Shown piece by piece: positions 27,619 to 37,807 of a stretch of DNA of 64,000 nucleotides. The DNA is from Rhodopseudomonas sp. P2A-2r. Its GTDB lineage: Bacteria; Pseudomonadota; Alphaproteobacteria; Rhizobiales; Xanthobacteraceae. Under the pieces are notes generated by a model. The model saw nothing but the letters and a program-made list of their open reading frames with translations. It was not told where the DNA came from and made no database searches. Position numbers and translations under genes: made by a program. The number at the start of each line of letters is the position of its first letter. The first letter of the stretch is position 1. The stretch spans positions 5,922,001 to 5,986,000 of the forward strand of contig NZ_CP110389.1 of the NCBI RefSeq assembly GCF_026015985.1, read 5' to 3'.

Positions 27619-28296
27619 GTGAGTAGGATTTTCAAGGAAGAGTTCGATCCCAAGGTCTTTCTCGCTCGCGTCGGGGCAGGCAAGGCTATTGCCGAGTACC
27701 AGCGTAACCAGACCATCTTCTGCCAGGGCGAACTCGCCGACTCGGTCTTCTACATTCAGAAAGGACGGGTCAAACTCACCGTGCTTTCCGAACAGGGCAA
27801 GGAGGCTGTGGTCGGCATCCTCGAGCAGGGACAGTTCTTTGGCGAAGGATGCCTGAACGGCCATCCGCTGCGCATCGCGACCACCACTGCGCTGGAGCCC
27901 TGCCTGATCACCTCGATCACCAAAGCTGCCATGATAGCCACGCTCCATGCCGAGCCGGCCTTTTCCGAATTGTTCATGACCTACCTGCTGACGCGCAACA
28001 GCCGCGTGGAGGAGGACCTGATCGACCAGCTGTTCAATTCGAGTGAGAAGCGACTTGCGCGATTGCTGCTCATCCTTGCCAACTTCGGCAAGGAAGGCAC
28101 GTCGCAGCCCATCGCGATCGAACTCAGTCAGGAGACACTGGCGGAGATGATCGGTACCACACGCTCGCGCGTCAGCTTCTTCATGAACAAGTTCCGCAAG
28201 CTTGGCTTCATCAGCTACAATGGCAAGATCGAGGTCCACAACTCGCTGCTCAATGCCGTCCTGAACGACAGGCCCCAAATCGAGCGCGACGTCTGA
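27619..28296 (+). CDS. Crp/Fnr family transcription regulator
   Basis: A 225-residue regulator with an N-terminal cyclic-nucleotide-type beta-barrel (QTIFCQGELADSVFYIQKGRVKLTVLSEQGKEAVVGIL, then FFGEGCLNG) and a C-terminal winged helix (QETLAEMIGTTRSRVSFFMNKFRKLGFI). The N-terminal Cys cluster of Fnr is absent, so it is not a classical oxygen-sensing Fnr. The GTG at 27619 gives the best spacing to AGG eight bases upstream; another GTG two codons earlier is possible. It precedes a single-domain response regulator by 130 bases. The signal it senses is unknown. Confidence 0.88.
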   Translation: MSRIFKEEFDPKVFLARVGAGKAIAEYQRNQTIFCQGELADSVFYIQKGRVKLTVLSEQGKEAVVGILEQGQFFGEGCLNGHPLRIATTTALEPCLITSITKAAMIATLHAEPAFSELFMTYLLTRNSRVEEDLIDQLFNSSEKRLARLLLILANFGKEGTSQPIAIELSQETLAEMIGTTRSRVSFFMNKFRKLGFISYNGKIEVHNSLLNAVLNDRPQIERDV

Positions 28297-28426
28297 CGCC
28301 GTGCAAGCTGCTCGATCCACACAACCCAGCGTCGAGCAAAATTGTACAGCGAATCAAATCAGTTAGGCGCAACTTCCAGTGGGAATCGGACTTCCGTGGA
28401 TACGGAACCGATGGGAGCTGCGATAG

Positions 28427-28858
28427 ATGGCCAACATCCTGATCGCCGACGACGACGAAGCCGTTCAGCAGATCGTCAAGATTCTGCTTCAGCGTAGCGG
28501 TCATGATGTCGTCGGCGCCAGCGACGGCCGCAAGGCATTGCAGACCTTTCGCGAACGTGACTTCGATCTCCTCATCGTCGATATCTTCATGCCAGGCATG
28601 GATGGTCTCGAAACCATGAAACAGGTGCACGAGTACCGACCGGGCATTCCCATCATCGTGATATCCGGCCACGCCTTCTCCGCGAGGTGCACACCTTCGC
28701 CAGACTTCCTGACCATGGCTACCAAGCTTGGCGCCACGTGCAGCCTGCAGAAGCCTTTCAAGTCGGCGGTCTTGCTGGAGAACATCGCCCGGTGCCTCGG
28801 GCAAGCGCCGTCCGTTTCAAGTTTCGCCCCGATCGCTGCCGCGGTGTCGCGCGCCTGA
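28427..28858 (+). CDS. Single-domain response regulator (CheY-like)
   Basis: A 143-residue receiver domain with no output domain. The acidic pocket is DDD near residues 8-10, the phospho-acceptor Asp lies in LLIVDIFMPGMDG near residue 52, a Ser/Thr position is in IIVISGH, and the conserved Lys is in SLQKPFKS. The C-terminal tail after GQAPSVSS is Ala-rich. There is no histidine kinase next to it. It sits between a Crp/Fnr regulator and a chemoreceptor, so it may signal to the motor or to another kinase. Confidence 0.88.
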   Translation: MANILIADDDEAVQQIVKILLQRSGHDVVGASDGRKALQTFRERDFDLLIVDIFMPGMDGLETMKQVHEYRPGIPIIVISGHAFSARCTPSPDFLTMATKLGATCSLQKPFKSAVLLENIARCLGQAPSVSSFAPIAAAVSRA

Positions 28859-29023
28859 CGCGATCCATAGCGGACGACAAGACGGAACCGGCCCCCCTAC
28901 TCGACGGTGCTAACGTAGTGCACTGCGGTAAAATACCGTTAAGAGCCCATTCACGGGAAAACCCTACTAATCAAAAAGGGGTACGCCGTGGCAAATTGCT
29001 TACTGTGGCTCGCGGGGGGCACG

Positions 29024-30985
29024 ATGCAGGCATTCAAGTCAATTTCAGCACGCATGATTCTGGCCATTACGTTGGTTGCAGCAGGTTCGTGCGGCGTGCT
29101 CGCGGCGTTCAGTATGTGGCAGCAGCAGTCCATCGTCGACATTGCCTCGAAACGTGAATCGCAAAACGACTACGCTAACCTGACTGCCGCGTTGAACGCC
29201 GACACGCGCGCAGCCTTGGCAGTTGCCGATGCACTGGCGTCGATGCAGCAGCTCAAGGATGTTGTGCGCGCCAAAGATCGGCCCGGTACGCTGGCGCTGC
29301 TCAAGGAAGCGATGCAGAGAATCGCGCCAAGCGGTCTGGAACTGATCACCATCCAGATTCCGCCGGCGGTCGCCTTCGCGCGCGCTCACAACGTGACGGC
29401 CTTCGGCGACGACCTGACGGCAAGGCGCAAGATGTCTGTGCAGGTCATCAACACCCGCAAGGCCGTGGGAGGCATTGAAGCCGGCCGCGACGTCCTCAAT
29501 ATCTTCGGCACCAGCCCGATGCTCGATGGCGACACCTTGATCGGAACGGTCGATATTGGGGCGCCATTCGGCAAGACCTTCGTCGACAACATGAAGAGCC
29601 GCTTCAAGCTCGACGTGGCGATTCATCAATTGGACGGTCAGGCCACCAAGACACTCGCTTCCACAATGTCCGGCGCGACTGCCGACGCTGCCGCCATCCG
29701 CCGCGCCATGGCCGGCGAAACGGTAGTCCAGTTTGGCGAGATCAACGGCCGCCCCTCGGCTACCACTTTCGGTGTCATCAAGAATTTCTCCGGCAATCCA
29801 GTCGCCGTGTTCGAAATCGTGCGTGACGTGAGCGCCTATGCGGCGCTGACGCAAAGCTCGCTGAACTGGCTTATCATCGCGTCGATCTGCGTATTGCTGC
29901 TGGCTGGCGTCATCGCGACGCTGATGGGACGCGGCATGGCACGACCGATCCGTGCGCTGGAGTCGGCGATGCGCACCATCGCTGCGGGCAATCACACGAT
30001 TGCGGTGCCGGGCGCCGGCCGCAAGGACGAGATCGGCTCGATGGCCGGCGCGGTGGTCATCTTCAAGGATGGACTCATCGAGACCGACGCGCTGCGCGCA
30101 GCGCAGGAAAAGCAGCGCCAGCAGTCCCTGTCCGACCGTCGCGAAACCATGAATATGCTGGCGGCGCGTTTCGAGTCAGGCGTCGGCGGCGTGGTCAATG
30201 CCGTCGGCACGGCGGCGGGCGAGTTGCGCAGCACCGCGCAGTCGATGGCTGCCACCGCCGGCGAAGCAACCCGGCAGACCGCAGCAGTTGCGTCGGCATC
30301 CGAGGAAGCCACCCAGAGCGCGCAGGCCGTTGCGGCCGCGATCGAAGAACTCAATGCCTCGATCAGCGAAATTGCCCAGCAGGTCAACGAATCCGCCAAG
30401 GTCGCCGGCAACGCTGTCGATCAGGCCAACACGACCTACTCGGAAGTACAGACCCTCGCCACCGCGGCGCAGAAGATCGGCGATGTGGTCAGTTTGATAA
30501 GCGAGATCGCGGCGCAGACCAACCTGCTTGCGCTCAATGCTACCATCGAGGCGGCGCGTGCCGGCGAAGCCGGCCGCGGCTTCGCCGTGGTGGCATCCGA
30601 GGTCAAGGCGCTGGCCACCCAGACATCCAAGGCGACTGACGAGATCTCGGCCCAGGTCAGCGCTATTCAAAACGCCACCAGATCGTCGGTGGACTCGATT
30701 CAGGGCATCACGTCGACCATTGGGCGCGTCAGTGAAATCGCCAGCGCCATCGCCGCAGCAGTCGAGGAACAGGGGGCCGCGACCCTGGAGATCGCCCGCA
30801 ACGTCGCCGACGCCGCGCGCGGCACCGGCGAGGTCTCGGAGAATATTGCGGGGGTCAACGACGCCGCGCGCGAAACAGGTCTCGCCGCCCGCCGCGTGGT
30901 CGACTCGGCAGCAGAACTGTCGCAAAACGGCGAGGATCTGAAGACCCAGGTCGACGCATTTTTGCGCGACGTCAGAGCGGCGTAA
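29024..30985 (+). CDS. Methyl-accepting chemotaxis protein
   Basis: A 653-residue chemoreceptor. Membrane segment 1 is near residues 11-29 ([20 protein letters not shown]). It is followed by a periplasmic sensor domain of about 260 residues that looks like a Cache-type domain ([20 protein letters not shown]). Membrane segment 2 is [19 protein letters not shown], then a HAMP domain and a signalling domain with the conserved hairpin [20 protein letters not shown]. The ATG at 29024 with GGGGGG just before it is chosen; a GTG at 28988 with its own GGGG site would add 12 residues. Ligand unknown. No C-terminal CheR-binding pentapeptide is seen. Confidence 0.92.
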   Translation: MQAFKSISARMILAITLVAAGSCGVLAAFSMWQQQSIVDIASKRESQNDYANLTAALNADTRAALAVADALASMQQLKDVVRAKDRPGTLALLKEAMQRIAPSGLELITIQIPPAVAFARAHNVTAFGDDLTARRKMSVQVINTRKAVGGIEAGRDVLNIFGTSPMLDGDTLIGTVDIGAPFGKTFVDNMKSRFKLDVAIHQLDGQATKTLASTMSGATADAAAIRRAMAGETVVQFGEINGRPSATTFGVIKNFSGNPVAVFEIVRDVSAYAALTQSSLNWLIIASICVLLLAGVIATLMGRGMARPIRALESAMRTIAAGNHTIAVPGAGRKDEIGSMAGAVVIFKDGLIETDALRAAQEKQRQQSLSDRRETMNMLAARFESGVGGVVNAVGTAAGELRSTAQSMAATAGEATRQTAAVASASEEATQSAQAVAAAIEELNASISEIAQQVNESAKVAGNAVDQANTTYSEVQTLATAAQKIGDVVSLISEIAAQTNLLALNATIEAARAGEAGRGFAVVASEVKALATQTSKATDEISAQVSAIQNATRSSVDSIQGITSTIGRVSEIASAIAAAVEEQGAATLEIARNVADAARGTGEVSENIAGVNDAARETGLAARRVVDSAAELSQNGEDLKTQVDAFLRDVRAA

Positions 30986-31020
30986 ACCTGACGCCGCCCA
31001 GATAAGAGGATGACCGCGAT

Positions 31021-31708
<688 letters not shown>

Positions 31709-31725
<17 letters not shown>

Positions 31726-32443
31726 GACGATCCCCAAGATAAGCGCTGATGACTTCCGGATGCCGCACGACGTCGGTGGGCTTGCCCTCGACGAGGACTT
31801 TTCCGAGATTGAGCACGATGGCGCGATCGACCAAAGGCATGACGATTTCCATGACGTGCTCGACCATCAGCACGGTGACGCCGGTCTCGCGCACCTTGCG
31901 CACCAGCGCGACGCCGGACTGCGCCTCCAGCGGCGTGAGGCCGGTGAGGCACTCGTCGAGCAGCAGCAGCTTCGGTTCGGTGGCGAGCGCGCGGGCGACT
32001 TCGAGCCGCCGCTTCTCCGACGGGATCAACTGGCTGGCCATGACATTGGCGCGCGCCCCGAGGCCACAGAATTCCAGCACCTCATGCGCCTTGCGCCGCG
32101 CGTCGCGCATCACCGTGGTGCGGATCAGCGCGCCGACGATCACATTGTCGATCACCGTCATGGTCTCGAAGCTCTTCACCACCTGGAAGGTGCGGGCGAT
32201 GCCGCGCTGACAGCGCTGCGCCGCCGGCATGCGGGTCACGTCTTCACCGTTGAACCAGATCGAGCCCTGCGTCGGCGGCAGCACGCCGGCGATCAGGTTG
32301 AACAAGGTCGACTTTCCGGCGCCGTTCGGCCCGATGAGGCCGACGATCTCGCCGGCGCCGACCTTGATGGAGACGTCGCTGTTTGCGATCAGGCCGCCGA
32401 AGCGCTGCCAGACCCCGCGGGTTTCAAGCAGGGGTGTCGTCAT
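31709..32443 (-). CDS. Branched-chain amino acid-type ABC ATPase, LivG-like (system 1)
   Basis: A 244-residue ATPase with Walker A GPNGAGKST, FQVVKSFETMTVIDNV, the degenerate signature LIPSEKRRLEVARAL (family norm LSYGEQRRLEIARAL) and Walker B LLLLDECLTGLTP, with Cys where Pro is usual. The switch His is in MVEHVMEIV. The start is the ATG giving MTTPLLETRGV, which overlaps the LivM-like stop by 4 bases. A longer reading frame upstream is only a shadow of the permease gene. Confidence 0.9.
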
Positions 32444-33426
32444 TGCGGCACTCCTTTCGAGGCAGGTTTGCGCGAGAACAGCCCGATCAGGCCTTCCGGT
32501 CGGGCAAGGGAGATCAGCACGATGACGGAGCCGTAGAGGATCAGGTCGATGCCGCGGCCGGAACCGCCGAGATAATTGCGCGTCAGTTCGGTGAGCGGGA
32601 TCAGGATAACCGCGCCAAGCACCGGCCCCCACAGCGTGCCAATGCCGCCGAGCACCGCCGGCAGCGCCATCAGCAGCGAGAACTGGAAGGTCATGACGCT
32701 GTCCGGATCGATGTAGGAAACGTACTGCGCGTAGAAGGCCCCGCCGATCGCGGTCATGAAGGCGGAGATCGCGGCGGCGCCCATCTTGGAATTGAAGACC
32801 ACGACGCCGAGGCTTTCGGCAGCGTCGGGATTGTCTTTCACCGCGCGCCACCAGAACCCCCATTTGGAGTTTTCCAGCTTCCACGTCACGAGCCAGGCGA
32901 CGCAGCAGAACACCAGGGCGAAGTAATAGTAGGGCAGCTTGCTGCGGGTGAACTGGAACTTGGCCCAGCTGTCACCGCGCACCGGCACGTCGATGCCCAG
33001 CGCAGCGCCGGCATAGTCCCAGTTGTGGAACAGCAGCAGGCCGATTTCGGCGATGACGATGGTGGCGATGACGAAGTAATGGCCGCGCAGGCGGAAAGTC
33101 GGATAGCCCAATCCCAACGCGATCAGCGCCGAGATCATGCCGCCCGCCACCATGCCGAACCACGGCAGCACACCGAACTTGGTGAACAGCAGGGTCGTGG
33201 TGTAGGCGCCAAGGCCGAAATACAGCGCATGGCCGAGCGAGATCTGGCCGCAATAGCCGCTCAGGATGTTCCAGCTCTGCGACAGCGCGGCCCACATCAG
33301 GGTCAGCACCATGATGTTCTGGATGTTCACGTCCTTGACGAAGACCGGCACCACGGCGGCGAGTGCCGCCAGGAAAATGGCCAGGGTCAAATCGCGGCGG
33401 CGGCTTTGGGCGAAGGTCGTATCCAT
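32440..33426 (-). CDS. Branched-chain amino acid-type ABC permease, LivM-like (system 1)
   Basis: A 328-residue inner-membrane permease with eight or more hydrophobic segments. The LivM motif NILSGYCGQISLGHALYFGLGAY is present near residues 53-76, and the GGIGTLWGPVLGA block near residue 270. It overlaps LivH by one base (TGATG) and LivG by four, indicating a tight operon. Confidence 0.93.
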   Translation of the reverse strand: MDTTFAQSRRRDLTLAIFLAALAAVVPVFVKDVNIQNIMVLTLMWAALSQSWNILSGYCGQISLGHALYFGLGAYTTTLLFTKFGVLPWFGMVAGGMISALIALGLGYPTFRLRGHYFVIATIVIAEIGLLLFHNWDYAGAALGIDVPVRGDSWAKFQFTRSKLPYYYFALVFCCVAWLVTWKLENSKWGFWWRAVKDNPDAAESLGVVVFNSKMGAAAISAFMTAIGGAFYAQYVSYIDPDSVMTFQFSLLMALPAVLGGIGTLWGPVLGAVILIPLTELTRNYLGGSGRGIDLILYGSVIVLISLARPEGLIGLFSRKPASKGVPQ

Positions 33427-34304
33427 CAGATCGATCCGAACAGGCCGCGCGGCCGGATGAACACCACCAGCAGGTAGACAGCGTAAATGCCCACGGACTT
33501 CAGCGAAGGCGGCAGGATCAGTGCCGTGGAGGCTTCCACCAGGCCGACGATGATGCCGCCGGCAAAGGCGCCGAACACGGAGCCGAAGCCGCCGAGCGCC
33601 ACGGTGACGTAGGCGATCAGCGCGAACGACGCGCCGACGTCGGGGTAGATATAGAAGAACGAGGCCATCACCGCGCCGGCGAGGCCGACCAGCGCGGAGC
33701 CGAGGCCCCAGCCGAGTGCAAAAACCTTGTTCTTGTCGATGCCGACCAGCGCCACCGCGCCGGCGTCCTCGCGGGTGGCTTCAAGGGCACGGCCGAAATC
33801 GGTCTTCTTGATGAAGAAGAACAGCGCGCCGAAGGCGACCACCGAGATTGCGGCACCGGCCAGCTGCGGCAGCGGCAGGAAGATGCCGCCGAACGACACG
33901 GTCTTGCCGCCGAGCCAAGAGGTCGGGATGCTGCGATAGTCCGGGGTGAAGAAGAACTGCGCCAGGCCGCGCATCAGGATGGCGAGGCCGAAGGTGGTGA
34001 AGATCTGCACCATGCCGATATTCGCCTTGGCCCGCATGGCGAAGCGCACAATCAGCAAATAGATCACCGCACCGAATACGAACATCCCCGCTGCCACCAG
34101 GGGAGCAGCCAGCAGAGGATCGACGGCGAAGAATGCAAACAGGAAGAACGCGCCATACATCGCCAGCATGAGGAATTCGCCATGCGCGAAGTTGGTGACG
34201 TCCATCAGGCCGAAGATCAGCGCAAGGCCGACCGCGATCAGGCCGTAGAGCAGCCCCATCAGCAATCCGCTGGCGAGGCTCTGGATGATTGTCGCGGCGG
34301 TCAA
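33426..34304 (-). CDS. Branched-chain amino acid-type ABC permease, LivH-like (system 1)
   Basis: A 292-residue permease with about eight membrane segments. It shows the LivH pattern GLLYGLIAVGLALIFGLMDV followed by TNFAHGEFLML near the N-terminus, and GGFGSVFGAFAGGIIVG near the C-terminus. The TTG at 34304 is the likely start: AGAGGA lies seven bases before it and the first residues (TAATIIQSLASGL) fit the family. The frame is open further upstream only through a repeat. Confidence 0.92.
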   Translation of the reverse strand: MTAATIIQSLASGLLMGLLYGLIAVGLALIFGLMDVTNFAHGEFLMLAMYGAFFLFAFFAVDPLLAAPLVAAGMFVFGAVIYLLIVRFAMRAKANIGMVQIFTTFGLAILMRGLAQFFFTPDYRSIPTSWLGGKTVSFGGIFLPLPQLAGAAISVVAFGALFFFIKKTDFGRALEATREDAGAVALVGIDKNKVFALGWGLGSALVGLAGAVMASFFYIYPDVGASFALIAYVTVALGGFGSVFGAFAGGIIVGLVEASTALILPPSLKSVGIYAVYLLVVFIRPRGLFGSI

Positions 34305-34347
34305 GTTGCGATCCTCTCGGTGTCGTAGAGTGAAGGCGGCAGTAGTA

Positions 34348-34530
34348 TCCCTCCCCCAAGCGCTGCACAGCAGCGCGCAGTGGGGAGGGTCGGCCGAACG
34401 GACGACGATGCGACAGCATCGTCGGGAGTGGAGGCCGGGGTGGGGGCGCCGCGGGCGACAGCGTCTGTGGCGCCCCCACCCGACCGGCCTTCGGCCGGCC
34501 ACCCTCTCCACCGCAAGTGCGGGGAGGGAA
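34348..34530. repeat. Intergenic palindromic repeat, family A copy 3
   Basis: Lies between the binding-protein and LivH-like genes. Outer arms CCCTCCCCC and GGGGAGGGA; inner arms GGGGTGGGGGCGCC and GGCGCCCCCACCC; an internal GGCCTTCGGCCGGCC hairpin. Its placement just after the binding-protein gene mirrors copy 1 at 5135. Confidence 0.85.
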
Positions 34531-34574
34531 AAGCCGCCGCCCGGTTAGTCGTGATCGCTCAATAGAGCGACCGC

Positions 34575-35831
34575 TTACTTCATCGGCCAGATGGCTTCGG
34601 CGACCGCGCCCTGCGGCGGGAAGATGGTTTCGAACTTGCCGCCGTTGTACTGAAGCAGCACAGGGTTGGCGAAGTTGTTCTGGCCCATCTCGTCGAACTT
34701 GACCTTTTCCCACGGCATGATGGTGACGTCGCCCGGCATGTCGGTGGCGACCAGCGCTTCGCGGATCTTCTCGCCGTCGGTGGACTTGGCGCGGTTGATG
34801 GCATCGGCCATCACGATCAGGCCCATGAACTGGCGCGACGAGTAGTCGTTGAAGTCCTTGCCCGAACGCTCCTTGTACATGTCGTTGATCTTGCCGACCA
34901 TCGGCCGCTTGACGGCGAGGTCGAGCGAGAACGAACCGCGCGAGATCACGCCCGGGATCTTGTCGCCGACGGCGTCGTACAGCGCCTTCTCGGAGAAGCC
35001 GGCGTCCTGGGCCACGATATTCTTGGCCTTGTAGCCGAGTTCGCCCATGGTCTTGATCAGCAGGATGCCGTCGGTGGTGTAGCTCGAGGGCATCAGCACG
35101 TCGGCATCGGCCGCCTTGAGCTGCTGCACTTCGGCGGTGAGCGACGGCGAGTTGGCGCGATACTTGATGTCGGCGACGATCTTGTAGCCGCGATCGGCGG
35201 CGAGCTTCAGCTGCGCATTTGCGGAGTCGGTGCCGAAAATGGTGTCTTCATGGAACAGCGCCAGCGTCTCGATCTTCTGGCCCTTCTTCTTCTGTGCGTC
35301 GAAGAAGTCGAACATCGCGGTGGAGAACATCTCGTCGTGCGGCGCGGCGCGGAAGTAGTATTTCAGGCCGCGGCGATGCAGGCTCGGCGAGGAGTTGTCG
35401 GCCGAGATGAACGGGATCTGGTAGCGTTCGCAGATCTGGCTGACGGTGACCGCCACGGCGCTCTGGTAGGTGCCGACGATGGCGCAGACCTTTTCCTGGG
35501 TGATCAGGCGCTCAGCCTCGGCGCGGCCCTTCTGCGGATCGGCCTGATGGTCGGCGAACACCAGGCGTACCTTGGCGCCGCCAAGACCGCTGAAGCCTTC
35601 GCCCTTGGCCATCGGCAAGGCGAAATCATAGTTCTTGTTGATGAGGTCGGCCGCGGTCTCGAAGGCCTTCTGTGCATCGACGCCGATCTGCGCGCTGGCC
35701 CCGGACAGCGGATAGATCACGCCAATCACGACTTCCTTGACGGCCTGCGCACGCACGGCAGTGGTCGCGAGCGGCAGCAGCGCGGCGGAGGCAGCGCCTC
35801 CGAGCAACACGTTTCGGCGAGAAATCGTCAT
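34575..35831 (-). CDS. Branched-chain amino acid-type ABC substrate-binding protein (system 1)
   Basis: A 418-residue periplasmic binding protein (LivK-like, type I fold). The N-terminus MTISRRNVLLGGAASAALLP has twin arginines followed by a hydrophobic stretch and AVRAQA, so Tat export is likely. Core motifs include VVIGVIYPLSGASAQIG and VCAIVGTYQSAVAV. AGGA lies seven bases before the ATG. It is the first gene of the operon that continues through the permeases and ATPases. Ligand unknown. Confidence 0.92.
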   Translation of the reverse strand: MTISRRNVLLGGAASAALLPLATTAVRAQAVKEVVIGVIYPLSGASAQIGVDAQKAFETAADLINKNYDFALPMAKGEGFSGLGGAKVRLVFADHQADPQKGRAEAERLITQEKVCAIVGTYQSAVAVTVSQICERYQIPFISADNSSPSLHRRGLKYYFRAAPHDEMFSTAMFDFFDAQKKKGQKIETLALFHEDTIFGTDSANAQLKLAADRGYKIVADIKYRANSPSLTAEVQQLKAADADVLMPSSYTTDGILLIKTMGELGYKAKNIVAQDAGFSEKALYDAVGDKIPGVISRGSFSLDLAVKRPMVGKINDMYKERSGKDFNDYSSRQFMGLIVMADAINRAKSTDGEKIREALVATDMPGDVTIMPWEKVKFDEMGQNNFANPVLLQYNGGKFETIFPPQGAVAEAIWPMK

Positions 35832-35912
35832 CTGTTGGTCCTTTGTTACAGGCGGCTATCGATGAAACTAATCAAGGTTACGGTAAAGCCTGAAAGATCG
35901 GCAAGCTGCTTC

Positions 35913-36728
35913 TTATAAAACAGCCAGATGCTTGTTCTTGAGGTCGGTGACGAGCATGACGCCCGGCGCATGCGTGATCGCGAACGGCACCCGCGCCGCA
36001 GCGATCACCGCCTGGGGCGTGACACCGCACGCCCAGAATACCGGGATTTCGTCGTCGCGGATTTCGACGGCGTCGCCATAATCCGGCTTGTTGATGTCGC
36101 TGATGCCGATCGACTGCGGCAGGCCGAGATGCACCGGCGCGCCGTGCACCGACGGAAAGCGCGAGGTGATCTGCACCGCGCGGATTGCATCGGCCGGCTT
36201 CAGCGGCCGCATCGACACCACCATCGGACCGGCGAACGGGCCGGCCGACTTGCATGGGATATTGGTGCGATACATTGGCACAAGAACATCCTGCTCAATG
36301 TGACGGATCGGCAGATCGTCGGCCATCATCGCTTCCTCAAACGAGTACGAGCAGCCGATCACGAACGACACCAGATCGTCGCGCCAGTATTTTGTCACCT
36401 CAGCCGGGCGATCGATCGCCTCGCCATCGCGCCACACCACATATCGCGGGATGTCGGTGCGGATATCGAGATCGAGGCCGAGGGCCGGAATGCGGGGGTC
36501 GCCGACCTCGGACATGCCTATGATCGGGCACGGCTTCGGGTTGAGCTGGCAGAAGCGGTGGAACGCGGCAGCCTGGGCTTCCGGCAGAATGACCAGGTTG
36601 CCCTGGACATAGCCCGGCGCCACACCGGCGGTGCTGCCGTACTTTCCTGCGCGATATTCCCGGCGGGCAACGGCACTTGGCAACGGTTCCGCTCCTTCGC
36701 CATATTGCACTGCCGAAAAACTGGCCAT
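35913..36728 (-). CDS. DUF1445 family protein (putative hydro-lyase / D-glutamate cyclase-like)
   Basis: A 271-residue protein of the DUF1445 family. Recognisable stretches are [50 protein letters not shown], and [11 protein letters not shown] at the C-terminus. A eukaryotic relative has been described as a D-glutamate cyclase; bacterial members have no firm role and are often labelled hydro-lyase. It precedes the Liv importer genes on the same strand and is divergent from a LysR-type regulator, so importer and enzyme probably act on one compound. A link to cyclised amino acids (5-oxoproline-like) is only a guess. Confidence 0.85.
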   Translation of the reverse strand: MASFSAVQYGEGAEPLPSAVARREYRAGKYGSTAGVAPGYVQGNLVILPEAQAAAFHRFCQLNPKPCPIIGMSEVGDPRIPALGLDLDIRTDIPRYVVWRDGEAIDRPAEVTKYWRDDLVSFVIGCSYSFEEAMMADDLPIRHIEQDVLVPMYRTNIPCKSAGPFAGPMVVSMRPLKPADAIRAVQITSRFPSVHGAPVHLGLPQSIGISDINKPDYGDAVEIRDDEIPVFWACGVTPQAVIAAARVPFAITHAPGVMLVTDLKNKHLAVL

Positions 36729-36806
36729 CTCGACATCCTGCCTAATTCTGCCTCGACACGGACTGAAACCTAGGACTAGTATAATGTCTAATCGTTGTTT
36801 CTAATC

Positions 36807-36824
36807 GATAGCGATAAATCTATC
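36807..36824. promoter_or_regulatory. Possible operator of the LysR-type regulator
   Basis: GATAG, eight bases, CTATC, in the AT-rich gap between the divergent DUF1445 and LysR-type genes. Such sites usually have a T-N11-A core; here the matching T and A are 12 bases apart, so the fit is only approximate. Confidence 0.4.
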
Positions 36825-36850
36825 TTATCAAGACCCGGATCGTTCAATCA

Positions 36851-37767
36851 ATGGCGGACTTCAAGGCGCTCGAGACCTTCCTTTGGGTCGTCAATCTCGG
36901 CAGCTTCCGCGGCGCCGCGCACAAGCTGAACACCACCCAGCCGGCGATTTCGCAGCGGATCGCGCAGCTTGAACAAGAGATGGGAGTGCGGCTGCTGCAG
37001 CGTGATGGCCGGGTCGCGTCACCGACTCCTCTGGACGGCAGATGATGGTCTACGCCGAGAAGCTGATCGGGCTGCGCTCGGAAATGATGGCGGCGGTCGG
37101 CGACCGTTCGGCGATGCGCGGCGTACTGCGACTCGGCGTCGCCGAGACCATCGTCCACACATGGCTGTCAAAGCTGATCAAGAGCGTCAACGAGGCCTAT
37201 CCCAACCTGTCGCTGGAGATCGAGGTCGACATCACACCGAACCTGCGTGCCCGGCTCATGGCGCAGGAGATCGAGCTTGCCTTCCTGATCGGGTCCCCCG
37301 GTGCCGCCACCGTGCGCAGCCGCGAGCTGTGCGACTATCCGGTCGGCTTTCTCGCCAGCCCGGCGCTCGGACTCGGCAACGGCCCCTTGACCGTGCAGGA
37401 TCTCGCAAAATTCCCGATCATCACCTTCCCGCGCAAGACGCAGCCCTACGAGATCGTGCGCTCATTGTTCAACCGGCCGGAGCTGCCGCCGATCCGGCTT
37501 CACGCCAGCGCCTCGCTGGCCACGGTGATCCACATGGCCATCGAGGGCCTGGGCATCGCGGTCATTCCCACCGCCATCGTACAGAACGAACTGGCGGACG
37601 GGCGATTGCAACTGCTCTCCACCGATCTGCAGGTGTCACCGCTGACCTTCTGCGCCAGCTGGTTGGCCTCACCGGATACGGTTGCGATGGAGCTGGTTGC
37701 CGATCTCGCCGGCGAGATTGCGCGCGAAAGCAGTTTGGTTGACGTGCCAACCCAGCCGCGTCATTAA
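36851..37767 (+). pseudogene. LysR-type transcription regulator with one-base frameshift
   Basis: The first frame holds the winged-helix domain (FKALETFLWVVNLGSFRGAAH, TTQPAISQRIAQLEQ) and stops at 37043-37045 after VASPTPLDGR. The next frame holds the co-inducer-binding domain from MMVYAEKLIGLRSEMMAAVG to the end. Inserting one T near 37029 turns CCTCTGGA into CCTTCTGGA and restores SPTPSGRQMMVYAE, the usual linker of this family; the repaired protein has about 305 residues. It is divergent from the DUF1445 gene and would be expected to control it and the Liv importer. It could be an assembly error. Confidence 0.85.
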
Positions 37768-37807
37768 AAAGCGATCCATTCCTGTTGCCCGAGTATCGGA
37801 AAACTGC

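Noticed and set aside
32383..34328. Two long plus-strand open frames over the Liv system 1 permeases
   Set aside because: Both are antisense to genes with clear permease motifs and give Arg/Gln/His/Asp-rich sequences without any domain.
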